Shown here piece by piece: positions 20,401 to 29,771 of a DNA stretch of 64,000 nucleotides. Position numbers and translations under genes: made by a program. This DNA comes from Thiomicrospira microaerophila. Lineage in GTDB: Bacteria > Pseudomonadota > Gammaproteobacteria > Thiomicrospirales > Thiomicrospiraceae. Below the pieces are notes generated by a model. The model did no database searches and was not told the DNA's origin. It saw nothing but the letters and a program-made list of their open reading frames with translations. Position 1 is the stretch's first letter. Every line of letters begins with the position of its first letter. The DNA lies in assembly GCF_000934765.1 (NCBI RefSeq), contig NZ_JYNN01000010.1, forward strand, positions 1 to 64,000. The letters run 5' to 3'.

Positions 20401-20476
20401 TGGTGGGTGCTGAGGGGTTCGAACCCCCGACCCTCGCCTTGTAAGGGCGATGCTCTCCCAGCTGAGCTAAGCACCC
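20401..20476 (-). tRNA. tRNA-Val(TAC), copy 1
   Basis: Anticodon TAC in CTTACAA, acceptor stem GGGTGCT / AGCACCC, encoded CCA, four bases upstream of tRNA-Asp. The T-loop is the standard TTCGAAC. Confidence 0.96.
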
Positions 20477-20529
20477 GTTGAAACGTTTTTAACTCTCACG
20501 AGTTAATTGCAACTTGTCACCGTTGCAAT

Positions 20530-20553
20530 AAAAAAGCTAGCAATGCTAGCCTT
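20530..20553 (-). terminator. Internal terminator between duplicated tRNA pairs
   Basis: GCTAGC (20536-20541) / GCTAGC (20545-20550) hairpin with a T-run on the minus strand. Next to it lies a second hairpin, ATTGCAAC (20506-20513) / GTTGCAAT (20522-20529). Confidence 0.65.
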
Positions 20554-20559
20554 TTGAAT

Positions 20560-20636
20560 TGGCGGAGCGGACGGGGCTCGAACCCGCGACCCCCGGCGTG
20601 ACAGGCCGGTATTCTAACCAACTGAACTACCGCTCC
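20560..20636 (-). tRNA. tRNA-Asp(GTC), copy 2
   Basis: Identical in sequence to copy 1. It is followed by the internal terminator. Confidence 0.96.
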
Positions 20637-20641
20637 AATTT

Positions 20642-20717
20642 TGGTGGGTGCTGAGGGGATCGAACCCCCGACCCTCGCCTTGTAAGGGCGATGCTCTCCC
20701 AGCTGAGCTAAGCACCC
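20642..20717 (-). tRNA. tRNA-Val(TAC), copy 2
   Basis: It differs from copy 1 by one base in the T-loop (TTCGATC). First gene after the promoter at 20816-20843. Confidence 0.96.
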
Positions 20718-20815
20718 GTTTATTCTTTAAACAACATTTAAAGACCATTCTTTAAACGCTAGACCTTAGTCTAGTGCGTTTCAGCTAGTTGCCGTTACGC
20801 TTGTTTGATGCGCGT

Positions 20816-20843
20816 ATTATAAAGAGCTGGGGCGCATTGTCAA
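20816..20843 (-). promoter_or_regulatory. Promoter of the tRNA Val-Asp operon
   Basis: On the minus strand, TTGACA (20838-20843), 16 bases, TATAAT (20816-20821), then the ACGCGCATC discriminator shared with the other tRNA promoter. Confidence 0.85.
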
Positions 20844-20880
20844 CAACATTTATAATATTTTTTAACAAAATTTAATAAAA

Positions 20881-21153
20881 TTAGTTAACCGCATCTTTCA
20901 ATGATTTACCCGCTGCAAACTTTGGCACTTTAGCGGCAGGAATCTGCATCTCTGCACCCGTTTGTGGGTTACGGCCTGTACGTGCTGAACGCTCACCTAC
21001 CTTAAATGTACCGAAACCAATGATGGCGACTTGATCACCCTTGCTCATGGCTTCCGTGATTGACGACACGGTTGCTTCAAGTGCCGCGGCCGCTTGTGCT
21101 TTCGTTAAATCAGCTTTCTCTGCGATTGCGCTTACTAATTCAGATTTATTCAT
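20881..21153 (-). CDS. hupB: DNA-binding protein HU-beta
   Basis: 90 residues with the typical [18 protein letters not shown] start, the [23 protein letters not shown] arm and [16 protein letters not shown] end. It binds and bends DNA as a dimer. It is downstream of lon in the conserved tig-clpP-clpX-lon-hupB order but has its own promoter and a good ribosome site (TGGAGTG). Confidence 0.97.
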   Translation of the reverse strand: MNKSELVSAIAEKADLTKAQAAAALEATVSSITEAMSKGDQVAIIGFGTFKVGERSARTGRNPQTGAEMQIPAAKVPKFAAGKSLKDAVN

Positions 21154-21205
21154 GTTTTACACTCCATTGAAAAAAAATTTACTGCCATCCAAGTGGACTA
21201 ACGCA

Positions 21206-21235
21206 TTTATAGCAATCGACACCTCAGTGTGTCAA
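21206..21235 (-). promoter_or_regulatory. hupB promoter with palindromic spacer
   Basis: On the minus strand, TTGACA (21230-21235), 18 bases, TATAAA (21206-21211). GACAC ... GTGTC arms lie at the -35/spacer junction and could be an operator. Confidence 0.75.
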
Positions 21236-21258
21236 GCAAAATACTTTAAAACCGCTAT

Positions 21259-23682
21259 TTAATGCGCTTTTTGTTCATCCATGACAACATTTGCCAACTT
21301 ATTCACACCATAAACACCCGCCAGTTCCTCCTCAAAGGTGATCGCTTGTGGCTGACTAACCAAAGCCTCATTCAACACCTCATCAATCCAGTGAACAGGC
21401 TTAATCTCTAACTGTGATGTAATTTCAGAAGAGATATCGGCTAAATCTCGCACGTTATCGTGTGGGATTAAAACTGTTTTAATCCCACCACGCAATGCCG
21501 CCAATAACTTTTCTTTCAGCCCACCAATCGGTAATACCTCCCCCCTCAGTGTAATTTCGCCTGTCATAGCGACATCGGCTCTGACAGGTATCTGCGTTAA
21601 GCTTGAGGTAATCGCTGTACAAACTGCAATGCCAGCACTCGGACCATCCTTTTTGGTTGCGCCATCTGGAAAATGCAGATGCAAATCTATTTTTTCATAA
21701 AAATCGGGGGCCAAACCCAAACTGCTTGAACGACTGCGAATCACGCTCATCGCGGCCTGAACCGACTCAGACATCACACTGCCGAGTTGCCCCGTACTTT
21801 CTAACTTTCCCTTACCCGGCATAACAGTGGATTCAATCTTCAACAAATCGCCTCCTACTCGCGTCCAAGCTAAACCGGTAACCTGCCCAATTTGATTATC
21901 AATACTTGCCAAACCAAAACGATACTTAGCCACGCCCAGGTAATCCTCAAGGTCGCCATCATCAACGTAAACAGGCGATTTTTTAGAACCATCTAACAAG
22001 CATTTGACCACTTTTCGACAAATTTTAGCAATACTTCGATCCAAATCGCGAACACCCGCCTCACGCGTATAAACCTGAATAATGCGCTTAATCGCCTGCT
22101 CGGTAATCGTCAGCTCGTCTAATTTCAACCCATGATCTTGCATTTTTTTGCTCACAAGATACTGCATAGCAATATTAATTTTTTCTGGCTCGGTATAGCC
22201 TGATAAATTAATGACCTCCATTCTATCGAGTAACGCTTCTGGAATATCCATCGAATTAGACGTCGCAATAAACATGACATCCGACAAATCATAGTCAACT
22301 TCTAAATAATGATCACTAAATGTAGCATTTTGTTCAGGATCTAACACCTCTAACAAGGCGCTCGCGGGATCACCGCGTGAATCGGACGACATTTTATCAA
22401 CCTCATCCAACAAAAAAAGCGGATTCACTGTGCCTGCTTTTGCCATTTTTTGCATTATTTTGCCAGGCAACGCCCCCACATAGGTTTTACGATGCCCACG
22501 TATCTCTGCTTCGTCACGCACACCGCCTAATGCCATACGAATATACTGACGATTCGTTGCCTCTGCAATCGAGCGTGCCAAAGTAGTCTTGCCCACACCA
22601 GGCGGGCCCACCAAGCAAAGAATCGAACCTTTTATTTTCTTAACCCGCTGTTGAACAGCCAAATACTCAACAATACGCTCTTTAACTTTTTCTAAACCAT
22701 AATGCTGTTGATCGAGTATTTTTTCTGCCTTTAACAAGTCTTTCGACACTCTTGAACGTTTTTTCCAAGGTACTTGTATCAACCAGTCTAAATAGGTTCG
22801 TACAATATTCGCCTCAGAAGACTGAGTCTGCATTTGCTTGAGTTTTTTAAGCTCCGCTAGCGCCTTTTTCTCAATATCTGCCGGCATCTGCGCTTGTTTT
22901 ATCTTTGCACTCAGGCTTTCGAACTCATCTTCGCCGTCTTCATCACGGCGCAACTCTTTGTGAATCGCCTTAATCTTTTCATTTAAATAAAATTCACGCT
23001 GTGTACGATCCATTTGACTCTTCACGCGCATCGTAATACGTTTTTCAGATTCAATTAAATCAACATCTTCCTCAATATAAGCTAACAACTGCTCCATTCG
23101 CGCATTAATCGAGACCGAAGACAATAAAGATTGCTTTCTATCCATTGTTAGCGCCATATTCGCACCAATCAAATCAACTAAACGATTCGCGTCCTCACAG
23201 CGCTCAATCGACTCCTTCACCTCAGAAGGTAGCTTTTTACGCAACCCAGCAAGATAAAGAAAACGTTCACGCAACAAACTAGCTAACGCACGGGTTTGTC
23301 CGTCTGGCCCTTGGTCTTGCTCTAAAGCCGCAATATCGGCCTCTAAAAACCCATTATTATGAGTAAGATTAATCAACTCAAAACGCTGCAACCCTTCAAC
23401 CAATACTTTTACTGTTCCATCAGGTAGTTTCAGCGTCTGTAAAATATTAGCCAGCGTTCCTACCTCATACAAATCGGTTGCTTCAGGTGCTTCCTGCTCA
23501 GGACTCTTCTGGGCAATCAAAAATAGCTGCCTATCTCGTCTTTGTGCTTCAAAAACAGCACTCATAGACTTAGCACGCCCAACAAACAAGGGCATTACCG
23601 AACCAGGAAACACAACCACATCGCGCAGTGGCATGACCAACACATTCATCTTCATTGCGATTTGATTAATATCCATAAACAC
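21259..23682 (-). CDS. lon: ATP-dependent protease La (Lon)
   Basis: 807 residues. The N-terminal substrate domain starts [11 protein letters not shown]. The AAA domain has [15 protein letters not shown] and FLLDEVDKM. The protease domain has the Ser in KDGPSAG and Lys in [15 protein letters not shown]. It degrades damaged and regulatory proteins in the cytoplasm. It is separated from clpX by a terminator, so it has its own transcription. Length and motifs are complete. Confidence 0.97.
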   Translation of the reverse strand: MFMDINQIAMKMNVLVMPLRDVVVFPGSVMPLFVGRAKSMSAVFEAQRRDRQLFLIAQKSPEQEAPEATDLYEVGTLANILQTLKLPDGTVKVLVEGLQRFELINLTHNNGFLEADIAALEQDQGPDGQTRALASLLRERFLYLAGLRKKLPSEVKESIERCEDANRLVDLIGANMALTMDRKQSLLSSVSINARMEQLLAYIEEDVDLIESEKRITMRVKSQMDRTQREFYLNEKIKAIHKELRRDEDGEDEFESLSAKIKQAQMPADIEKKALAELKKLKQMQTQSSEANIVRTYLDWLIQVPWKKRSRVSKDLLKAEKILDQQHYGLEKVKERIVEYLAVQQRVKKIKGSILCLVGPPGVGKTTLARSIAEATNRQYIRMALGGVRDEAEIRGHRKTYVGALPGKIMQKMAKAGTVNPLFLLDEVDKMSSDSRGDPASALLEVLDPEQNATFSDHYLEVDYDLSDVMFIATSNSMDIPEALLDRMEVINLSGYTEPEKINIAMQYLVSKKMQDHGLKLDELTITEQAIKRIIQVYTREAGVRDLDRSIAKICRKVVKCLLDGSKKSPVYVDDGDLEDYLGVAKYRFGLASIDNQIGQVTGLAWTRVGGDLLKIESTVMPGKGKLESTGQLGSVMSESVQAAMSVIRSRSSSLGLAPDFYEKIDLHLHFPDGATKKDGPSAGIAVCTAITSSLTQIPVRADVAMTGEITLRGEVLPIGGLKEKLLAALRGGIKTVLIPHDNVRDLADISSEITSQLEIKPVHWIDEVLNEALVSQPQAITFEEELAGVYGVNKLANVVMDEQKAH

Positions 23683-23695
23683 TCTTCTTTAGAAT

Positions 23696-23720
23696 AAAAA
23701 ACCCAGACAAGCTGGGTTTT
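23696..23720 (-). terminator. Terminator after clpX
   Basis: AACCCAG / CTGGGTT stem with T-rich flanks on the minus strand, between clpX and lon. Confidence 0.8.
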
Positions 23721-23738
23721 AATCAAAATATTAAGCCA

Positions 23739-24989
23739 TTATTCACTCGCTGCCTTAGCAACATCATAGTAAACCACCATCGGCGGCTTTTTACCCTGAA
23801 TAACCGACTTATTCACCACGACCTTTTCAACATGGGTCATGCTAGGTAAATCATACATAGTATCTAACAAAACCTGTTCTAAAATAGAGCGTAACCCACG
23901 CGCACCGGTTTTACGAGCAATCGCAAGTTTGGCAATTTCAGCCAACGCATCATTTCTAAATTCTAGCTTCGCGCCTTCAAGCTCAAACATTTTCTGGAAC
24001 TGCTTAATCAATGCATTTTTTGGCTGCGTTAAAATCTGCACCAACGCATCTTCATCCAACTCTGTCAGCGACGCGATCACAGGTAAACGTCCAACGAACT
24101 CAGGAATCAAACCAAACTTGGTCAAATCTTCTGGTTCAATCTCCGCAAACTTCTGCGTGAGTGTCTTTGCTTTATCCTTTGATTTTATATCGGCCGAAAA
24201 ACCAATTCCTAAATTCTTTTCTGTGCGCTGCTCAATGACCTTATCCAAACCTTCAAATGCGCCGCCGACAATAAATAAAATTTTAGACGTATCAACATAA
24301 ATCATCTCTTGATTGGGATGCTTGCGTCCACCTTGTGGAGGCACCGCCGCTTGGGTACCCTCAATCAACTTCAACAAAGCTTGCTGCACCCCCTCACCCG
24401 ATACATCACGCGTAATTGACGGGTTTTCCGATTTACGGGTTATTTTATCGATCTCATCAATATAAATAATGCCACGCTCCGCTTTAGCCGGGTCATTATC
24501 GCAGCGCTGTAGCAATTTGAGTACAATACTCTCCACATCCTCACCGACATAACCCGCTTCCGTCAACGTGGTCGCATCCGCAATCGCAAAAGGGACATCT
24601 AGCAAACGCGCCATGGTCTGAGCTAACAGTGTTTTACCCGAACCTGTCGGACCAATTAACAAAATATTACTTTTAGTTAACTCAACATCATCTGCATTAT
24701 TCGCGTTCTGTAGTCGACGGTAGTGATTATAAACAGCAACAGACAATACCTTTTTTGCCTTTTCCTGACCAATCACATAATCATCCAAAATAGCGCTAAT
24801 TTCACGCGGTGTCGGTAAGTGATCCAAGTCAAATGTTTGGTTAATTTCCTCACCCAACTCTTCAATTAAAATATCATTACACAACTCAATACATTCATCA
24901 CAAATATATACGGAAGGGCCCGCAATCAACTTGCGCACTTCATCCTGACTTTTACCGCAAAATGAGCAGTACAGCATTTTCTCTTTCAT
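23739..24989 (-). CDS. clpX: ClpXP protease ATP-binding subunit ClpX
   Basis: 416 residues from the ATG at 24989, which has GAGAG five bases ahead; an upstream TTG at 25001 is less likely. The zinc domain ([16 protein letters not shown]), Walker [23 protein letters not shown], the pore loop GYVGEDVE and the ClpP-binding IGF loop (LGIGFSAD) are all present. It unfolds substrates and feeds them to ClpP. It follows clpP within about 14 bases. Confidence 0.97.
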   Translation of the reverse strand: MKEKMLYCSFCGKSQDEVRKLIAGPSVYICDECIELCNDILIEELGEEINQTFDLDHLPTPREISAILDDYVIGQEKAKKVLSVAVYNHYRRLQNANNADDVELTKSNILLIGPTGSGKTLLAQTMARLLDVPFAIADATTLTEAGYVGEDVESIVLKLLQRCDNDPAKAERGIIYIDEIDKITRKSENPSITRDVSGEGVQQALLKLIEGTQAAVPPQGGRKHPNQEMIYVDTSKILFIVGGAFEGLDKVIEQRTEKNLGIGFSADIKSKDKAKTLTQKFAEIEPEDLTKFGLIPEFVGRLPVIASLTELDEDALVQILTQPKNALIKQFQKMFELEGAKLEFRNDALAEIAKLAIARKTGARGLRSILEQVLLDTMYDLPSMTHVEKVVVNKSVIQGKKPPMVVYYDVAKAASE

Positions 24990-25003
24990 AACGTCTCTCA
25001 ATC

Positions 25004-25606
25004 CTAGCGGTTATGCAATACTTGATCAACCAAACCATACTCCATTGCACGTTCTGCGCTCATAAAGTTATCACGATCGGTATCGTTTTCAATCACTTCG
25101 ATGGGTTGCCCAGTATTTTCAGCCAAGGCACGATTCAATTTATCTTTAATATACAATATTTCACGTGCATGTATTTCAAAATCACTCGCTTGACCTTGAA
25201 ATCCGCCCAGTGGCTGATGAATCATCACGCGTGAATTAGGTAAAGCAAAACGTTTCCCCTTGGTACCTGCGGCTAACAAAAACGAACCCATGCTCGCCGC
25301 TTGCCCCATCACCATGGTCGACACATCTGGCTTGATAAAGCGCATCGTATCATAAATCGCCATGCCTGCAGTGACACTACCACCGGGGGAGTTTATATAA
25401 AGATGGATATCTTTTTCTGGGTTCTCTGCTTCCAAAAAAAGCATTTGCGCGACAATTAAGTTCGCCATATGGTCTTCAACCTGACCCACTAGAAAAATGA
25501 CACGCTCTTTTAGTAAACGTGAATAGATGTCATAGGCACGCTCACCCCGACTGGTTTGCTCAACCACCATCGGCACTAACGCGTTACTAATTACAGATGT
25601 ATTCAT
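25004..25606 (-). CDS. clpP: ClpP protease proteolytic subunit
   Basis: 200 residues. The catalytic Ser105 (GQAASMGS) and His130 (MIHQPLGG) and the Asp in the [11 protein letters not shown] region form the triad. It forms a barrel of two heptamers working with ClpX. It is co-directional with tig (upstream, separated by a terminator) and clpX. Confidence 0.97.
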   Translation of the reverse strand: MNTSVISNALVPMVVEQTSRGERAYDIYSRLLKERVIFLVGQVEDHMANLIVAQMLFLEAENPEKDIHLYINSPGGSVTAGMAIYDTMRFIKPDVSTMVMGQAASMGSFLLAAGTKGKRFALPNSRVMIHQPLGGFQGQASDFEIHAREILYIKDKLNRALAENTGQPIEVIENDTDRDNFMSAERAMEYGLVDQVLHNR

Positions 25607-25661
25607 TACTCACCCCTACTCTCTAAATAAAATTCTAAATAAAATAATTAACACTTAAAAA

Positions 25662-25698
25662 CAAAAACCCTATGACACAAGAGCTTGCAGTCATAGGG
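25662..25698 (-). terminator. Terminator after tig
   Basis: CCCTATGAC (25668-25676) / GTCATAGGG (25690-25698) stem followed by a T-run on the minus strand. Confidence 0.8.
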
Positions 25699-25723
25699 CT
25701 TGATATTGACTTAATAAAGGCGA

Positions 25724-27040
25724 TTAAGCCGCTGAAGAACTAACAATCTCATCAAATGCTTTTGTTACCTCAGCCACCTTGGCTTCAGACATAATTTTTT
25801 TCGCCACCGCAGATTCAGTAATCACAGCACGCGCTTCATTTAAACGCTGTGGATTTTCTTTATACCACTGTTTAATTTCTTCTGGCTCTTCATAAGCGGA
25901 CGCCTGCTCTGCAACAAATGCATCCAAATCAGCTTCTGATGCCTTAATATCGTGTGCTTTAATCACATCACCAATCACCAAGCCTAACTTAACACGTTTC
26001 TTAGCTTCTTCGCTAAAAATATCCGCCGTTAAACCAGGCATCTGACCTTTAGGCATGCCTTGCTGCTCTAAACGCTTCATATAATTCTCAAGCATCGTTT
26101 CTGCTTCCTGAGCAACTAACGACTTAGGTACATCTATTTCAATAGACTTTTCCAACGCATCAAACGCCGCCTGACGATTCTGTGCATCCAACGTGCGCTT
26201 AAGTTCACGCTCCATATTGTCACGAATTTCTTTACGCATAGTATCAATCGTACCGTCTTCAATACCGAACGACTTAATGAACTCCTCATCTAACGCAGGC
26301 AACTGCTTAGTTTGAACAGAGTGCACAGTGATATCAAACTGCGCGGTCTTCCCCTTCAAATGCTCGGCTTGGTACTGCTCAGGGAAAGTCACCTCGATCG
26401 TTTTCATTTCACCCTTTTTCATACCAACAATACCGTCTTCAAATCCAGGAATCATCCGACCTGAGCCTAATTCTAACGGTACATTTTCAGCCTTACCACC
26501 ATCAAACTCAACACCATCAAGCTTACCAACAAAATCAATAATCACCTGTGTGCCGTTTTCAGCCGCCTGTTCTTCGCCCTGTGGCTTCCAAGCAGAACGC
26601 TGCTCCTGTAGACGCTGAATCATTTTATCCACGTCTTCTTCTTTGACTTCTGCAACCGTTTTTTCAATTTCAATGCTATCAAAGGCAGGCAAAGTGATTG
26701 TTGGGTACACATCAAAACGTGCTTCGAACTTAATCTCACCCTTTTCAAGTTTCACATCATCAAATGCGGGGTAACCGGCTGGATTGTAGCCTTCCTTGTC
26801 CATCGCATCAAAAAAAGCATAATGAAGCGCTTCACCTAAAAGCTCTTGCTGAACTTGTGGCAAATAACGTTTCTTAAGCATATTCATTGGAACTTTACCA
26901 GGACGAAAACCATCCATTTTGACAGTGCGGCGCATTTCATTCAAACGCTTCTCCACTTTCGCGTCAAAATCATTAGAAGGGAAAGTAACGCTAATTTTGT
27001 GCTCTAGGCCTTGCTCAGGTTTTTCAACAGATACTTGCAT
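25724..27040 (-). CDS. tig: Trigger factor, ribosome-bound chaperone and prolyl isomerase
   Basis: 438 residues. The start is set at the ATG giving MQVSVEK, the usual family start, although the frame opens at 27052. The ribosome-binding signature GFRPGKVP, the FKBP-like domain (GTQVIIDFVGKLDGVEFDGGKAENVPLELGSGRMIPGFE region) and the helical C-domain are present. First gene of the proteostasis cluster. Confidence 0.96.
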   Translation of the reverse strand: MQVSVEKPEQGLEHKISVTFPSNDFDAKVEKRLNEMRRTVKMDGFRPGKVPMNMLKKRYLPQVQQELLGEALHYAFFDAMDKEGYNPAGYPAFDDVKLEKGEIKFEARFDVYPTITLPAFDSIEIEKTVAEVKEEDVDKMIQRLQEQRSAWKPQGEEQAAENGTQVIIDFVGKLDGVEFDGGKAENVPLELGSGRMIPGFEDGIVGMKKGEMKTIEVTFPEQYQAEHLKGKTAQFDITVHSVQTKQLPALDEEFIKSFGIEDGTIDTMRKEIRDNMERELKRTLDAQNRQAAFDALEKSIEIDVPKSLVAQEAETMLENYMKRLEQQGMPKGQMPGLTADIFSEEAKKRVKLGLVIGDVIKAHDIKASEADLDAFVAEQASAYEEPEEIKQWYKENPQRLNEARAVITESAVAKKIMSEAKVAEVTKAFDEIVSSSAA

Positions 27041-27309
27041 ACAAATTCTCAAATAGTTATTAAATTCAAATGGCTACCATACAAATTGGCGTAAACGCCT
27101 ATTGCACAGCGATTATAAATAGTCCCAAAATTATACAGATAGTGGCAAAAACAACAAGTAAAATCTATTGTTTAACGCCACATTAGAGCAATATTAAGCC
27201 AATATTAGCTTTTCCTTATTTTTATTTGAACTCACAATTACATTATCAATAAGTTTTGGGCTACAATAATTGGGTTTATTACTTTTTAAATTAAACCTGG
27301 AGAAATAGT

Positions 27310-27528
27310 GTGATTATTGAACGTGTCGTTTTAATGGTAGCAGGTACTGTTGTGTTAATTAGCTTAGGCTTAGCCTTATTGACTAACAACCAGGCCTGGT
27401 TACTTTTAACCGCTTTTGTTGGCTTAAACCTGATTATTTCTGGTGTATTCCGCTTCTGCCCAATGGTCGTTATTCTAAAAAAACTCGGCCTAAAGCACGG
27501 CTCACCCTTCGTAAAAGAACAAGCCTAA
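27310..27528 (+). CDS. DUF2892 (YgaP-type) small inner membrane protein
   Basis: 72 residues from a GTG start with GGAG at good distance. Two membrane helices (VVLMVAGTVVLISLGLALL and LLLTAFVGLNLIISGVF) are followed by the FCPMVVILKKLGL end typical of DUF2892. YgaP-like relatives carry a rhodanese domain; none is present here. Function unknown. Last ordinary gene before the defence island. Confidence 0.88.
   Translation: MIIERVVLMVAGTVVLISLGLALLTNNQAWLLLTAFVGLNLIISGVFRFCPMVVILKKLGLKHGSPFVKEQA
27388..27401. repeat. Iterated palindrome AACCAGGCCTGGTT, perfect copy
   Basis: It encodes NQAWL in the tight turn between the two membrane helices of the DUF2892 protein, and makes up a fifteenth of that gene. 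Confidence 0.9.
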
Positions 27529-27627
27529 ACACCCCCGCTTCATCGGGTTGAGACATTCCGCCTCAACCCATCCGCAAAAACCAGCCGACCGTTTTCTACT
27601 TTTTTAATTATAAAAAAACCAAGGTTA

Positions 27628-27764
27628 ACACTTCTTGGTTGGATTTAAAAATAAAATAGCCGCGTCACTTGATCTGCATTGAACGATAGCGTAAAGTTCA
27701 AACCAACACGGCCCCGAACTGTGATCCGCTTGCGGTGAAACTGCTGAGGGGTTTTTTATTGCCC
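27628..27764 (-). repeat. 137-bp duplicated leader, copy 1 (orphan)
   Basis: It matches 30548-30684. The stretch 27681-27764 differs from 30601-30684 at one base; the rest is more diverged. In copy 2 this block is the leader of the HNH endonuclease gene on the minus strand. Here no gene follows. Instead AACCAAG / CTTGGTT with a T-run makes a terminator. It contains TGAAC-N11-GTTCA. Confidence 0.8.
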
Positions 27765-27886
27765 ACTAGCAGTCTGCCTGTTTAAAGCACTCTTTCTCGT
27801 TCCCACGCTGCTAACGTATGCACACTTCTTTTCTCGTTCCCACGTCGTGCATCACGGCCATTAAGTTAAGGAGTAAATGGCTCCTA

Positions 27887-27969
27887 GCCTCCCTCATTGC
27901 CCTGTCACCCTGCGCGAAGTCGCAGGGTCTATTGCCGCCAGCGGCTGGATCCTGCGACTTCGCGCAGGA
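27887..27969. repeat. Repeat D, left edge of the defence island
   Basis: 83 bases matched in direct orientation at 49885-49967 with six differences. The core 27906-27969 has two differences in 64. It has internal inverted arms around CCTGCGCGAAGTCGCAGG. It is nested in a larger inverted arrangement (TAACGTATGCACA near 27808 against TGTGCATACGTTA near 28168). Confidence 0.8.
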
Positions 27970-27996
27970 AGAACGCCCCGGGGAAAAAAAATGGGG

Positions 27997-28106
27997 CATT
28001 GCGAGGCCGAAGGCCGTGGCAATCTCTTGCAGACGGCGTGCGCCCTTGAGAGATTCAGGCTTCGCGCTGACTTCGTTGTCCGCGTCGCTGCGCGCCTCGC
28101 AATGAC
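27997..28106. repeat. Dispersed inverted repeat, family A, copy 4
   Basis: It lies in the opposite half-order (GAGGCCGAAGGCCGTGGCAATC first). It completes the composite repeat block that fills 27529-28334 together with repeat D and the two hairpins at 28209. No gene is seen in that 806-base gap. Confidence 0.8.
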
Positions 28107-28208
28107 CGTTTTTTTCTTAGCTTAATGGCGCTGACGCACAGCGTGGGAGCGAGTTATAAACATATGTGCATACGTTAGACCTTGCAAGTGGGAGCGCCGA
28201 GATAAAAA

Positions 28209-28282
28209 GCTATGTTAAATTTTTTTCATTTTTTTAACATAGCTTCAAACTATGTTAAATTTTTGCCGTTTTTTTAACATAG
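28209..28282 (-). terminator. Two tandem hairpins downstream of the AAA ATPase gene
   Basis: GCTATGTTAAA (28209-28219) / TTTAACATAGC (28233-28243), and CTATGTTAAA (28250-28259) / TTTAACATAG (28273-28282). The outer one is followed by CTTTTTAT on the minus strand. Likely tandem terminators, or duplicated protein-binding sites. Confidence 0.5.
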
Positions 28283-28334
28283 CCTGTCAATCACCACCGC
28301 ATTAACAACGCACCACACTCATAACTGAGAATAG

Positions 28335-29435
28335 CTAAGCGCCTACAATCACATTTTTACACCACAACTCACCCAGTGAATAGTCCTCTAACCACTGACT
28401 TAAATCATCTTCACTCAAGCGCTCAAAGGTTGAAGCACCCTGCTTACGATTAACCACAATGACTTCATCCGGTGCAAAACAATCCACCAGTGCGGGAGAC
28501 TGAGTTGAAATAACCACCTGCGTTCGCTCTGAGGCCTCTCGAATCAGCTCCGCCAACACCTCAATCGCATACGGATGCAATCCCAACTCAGGCTCGTCAA
28601 TTAAAATAGTCGAAGGCAAAGCGGGTTGAAGTAAAGCGGTTGCTAAACAGATAAAGCGAATCGAACCATCAGATAAATGATAGGGTTGCATCGGATAATC
28701 CGAGCCCTTTTGTGTCCAAGTTAAACGCACTTTTTCTGCTTCACCAAATTGACGCGGTTCGAGCAAGAAATCATCAAAAAATGGAATCACCAAACGTATC
28801 GCATCAACGATACGCTCATATTCCTCATCATAAAAAGGACTTTCAGACTTCAGTTTCAATAAGAATGGCGCTATGTTAGAAGCATCGGCACGCAAACGCG
28901 CATTGTCCTCTACGATCTCATATTTACGCATGGGCACTGTCGCACTGGTATCGTGAAAGTGATACACCATCCAATTGGAAACCGCGTTATAAACGTAATA
29001 CCCAACACCTTTTGAATACTCAATACCAGCCTCAGTTTTTCGCTGTTGCAAAGCACTTTCAAACTCAGTGCTTGCAATTGTTCGCCAACCACCCTTAATG
29101 TATTTTTGTTGCTCTTCAGCAATTAAAAAACGCTCATCGGCTGACGTTGTAAGAGTAAAACGGTATTCGTTATCGCCAAACGTAAAATGCATTTTGATTT
29201 CAGGCGTTTGCTTTGGTCCATTAAAAAAGAATCCATCCGCAGAACCGCGGTCTAAAGCAAATTTGCCTAATTTCTGATCCACCATCGCACGTAACAAACG
29301 AAAAACTTCAATAAAATTACTTTTACCGGCGCCGTTACCACCAATCAGCACGTTGAGTTTTTTAAGCTCAAAGTCCGATAAACTCTGAATCGTTTTGTAA
29401 CCTGCAATAGAAAGCTTATCTAGCGCCCTGCCCAT
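28335..29435 (-). CDS. AAA-family ATPase (AAA_21/COG4637 type)
   Basis: 366 residues. Walker A GGNGAGKSN (32-40), an ABC-type signature LSDGSIRFICLATALL, Walker B ILIDEPELGLHP and the QVVISTQSP sensor strand make an SMC/ABC-like single ATPase. The C-terminus SLGELWCKNVIVGA is typical of COG4637. Relatives occur beside nuclease or toxin partners in defence loci. The usual small DUF4276-like partner is not seen here, and the neighbour is an HNH endonuclease 336 bases upstream. AAAGGA precedes the ATG. Function is inferred from context. Confidence 0.8.
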   Translation of the reverse strand: MGRALDKLSIAGYKTIQSLSDFELKKLNVLIGGNGAGKSNFIEVFRLLRAMVDQKLGKFALDRGSADGFFFNGPKQTPEIKMHFTFGDNEYRFTLTTSADERFLIAEEQQKYIKGGWRTIASTEFESALQQRKTEAGIEYSKGVGYYVYNAVSNWMVYHFHDTSATVPMRKYEIVEDNARLRADASNIAPFLLKLKSESPFYDEEYERIVDAIRLVIPFFDDFLLEPRQFGEAEKVRLTWTQKGSDYPMQPYHLSDGSIRFICLATALLQPALPSTILIDEPELGLHPYAIEVLAELIREASERTQVVISTQSPALVDCFAPDEVIVVNRKQGASTFERLSEDDLSQWLEDYSLGELWCKNVIVGA

Positions 29436-29523
29436 TTAAATTCCTTTAACCTTCAGATGGCTACTTTTTAACTGTGCCATACATCAACTCTTTTAAGTAA
29501 CCTTTCAGCGTTTGGCTTGCACC

Positions 29524-29575
29524 TTTGCAACACAAATTGGCTTGTGTTGCAAATTTTGGATTTTTTGCAACACAA
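29524..29575. promoter_or_regulatory. Triple 12-bp operator-like site
   Basis: TTTGCAACACAA (29524-29535), its exact inverse TTGTGTTGCAAA (29542-29553) and a third direct copy (29564-29575). It sits 90-140 bases upstream of the AAA ATPase gene. Further on, AGCAAATGAAAACC and GGCAAATGAAACC repeat at 29600 and 29717. The rest of 29436-29771 shows no gene. Confidence 0.6.
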
Positions 29576-29771
29576 ACTCGCCTTATCGCCTGCCAAGCAA
29601 ATGGCTAGCAAATGAAAACCATTACCTAAAAACTAAAACATAAACAATATAATCAACAACTTAAACAAAAAATACTAGAACCTACCGGTGACAAAACTGT
29701 TAGTTTGCAAATGACCGGCAAATGAAACCAAGTAAATAGCACGTTCAACCCATCTGATAAACGCATCTTTC

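Noticed and set aside
27811-28125. Several frames of 60-95 residues in the gap before the AAA ATPase
   Set aside because: They lie wholly within repeats A and D, occur on both strands, and the same peptides recur at other repeat copies.
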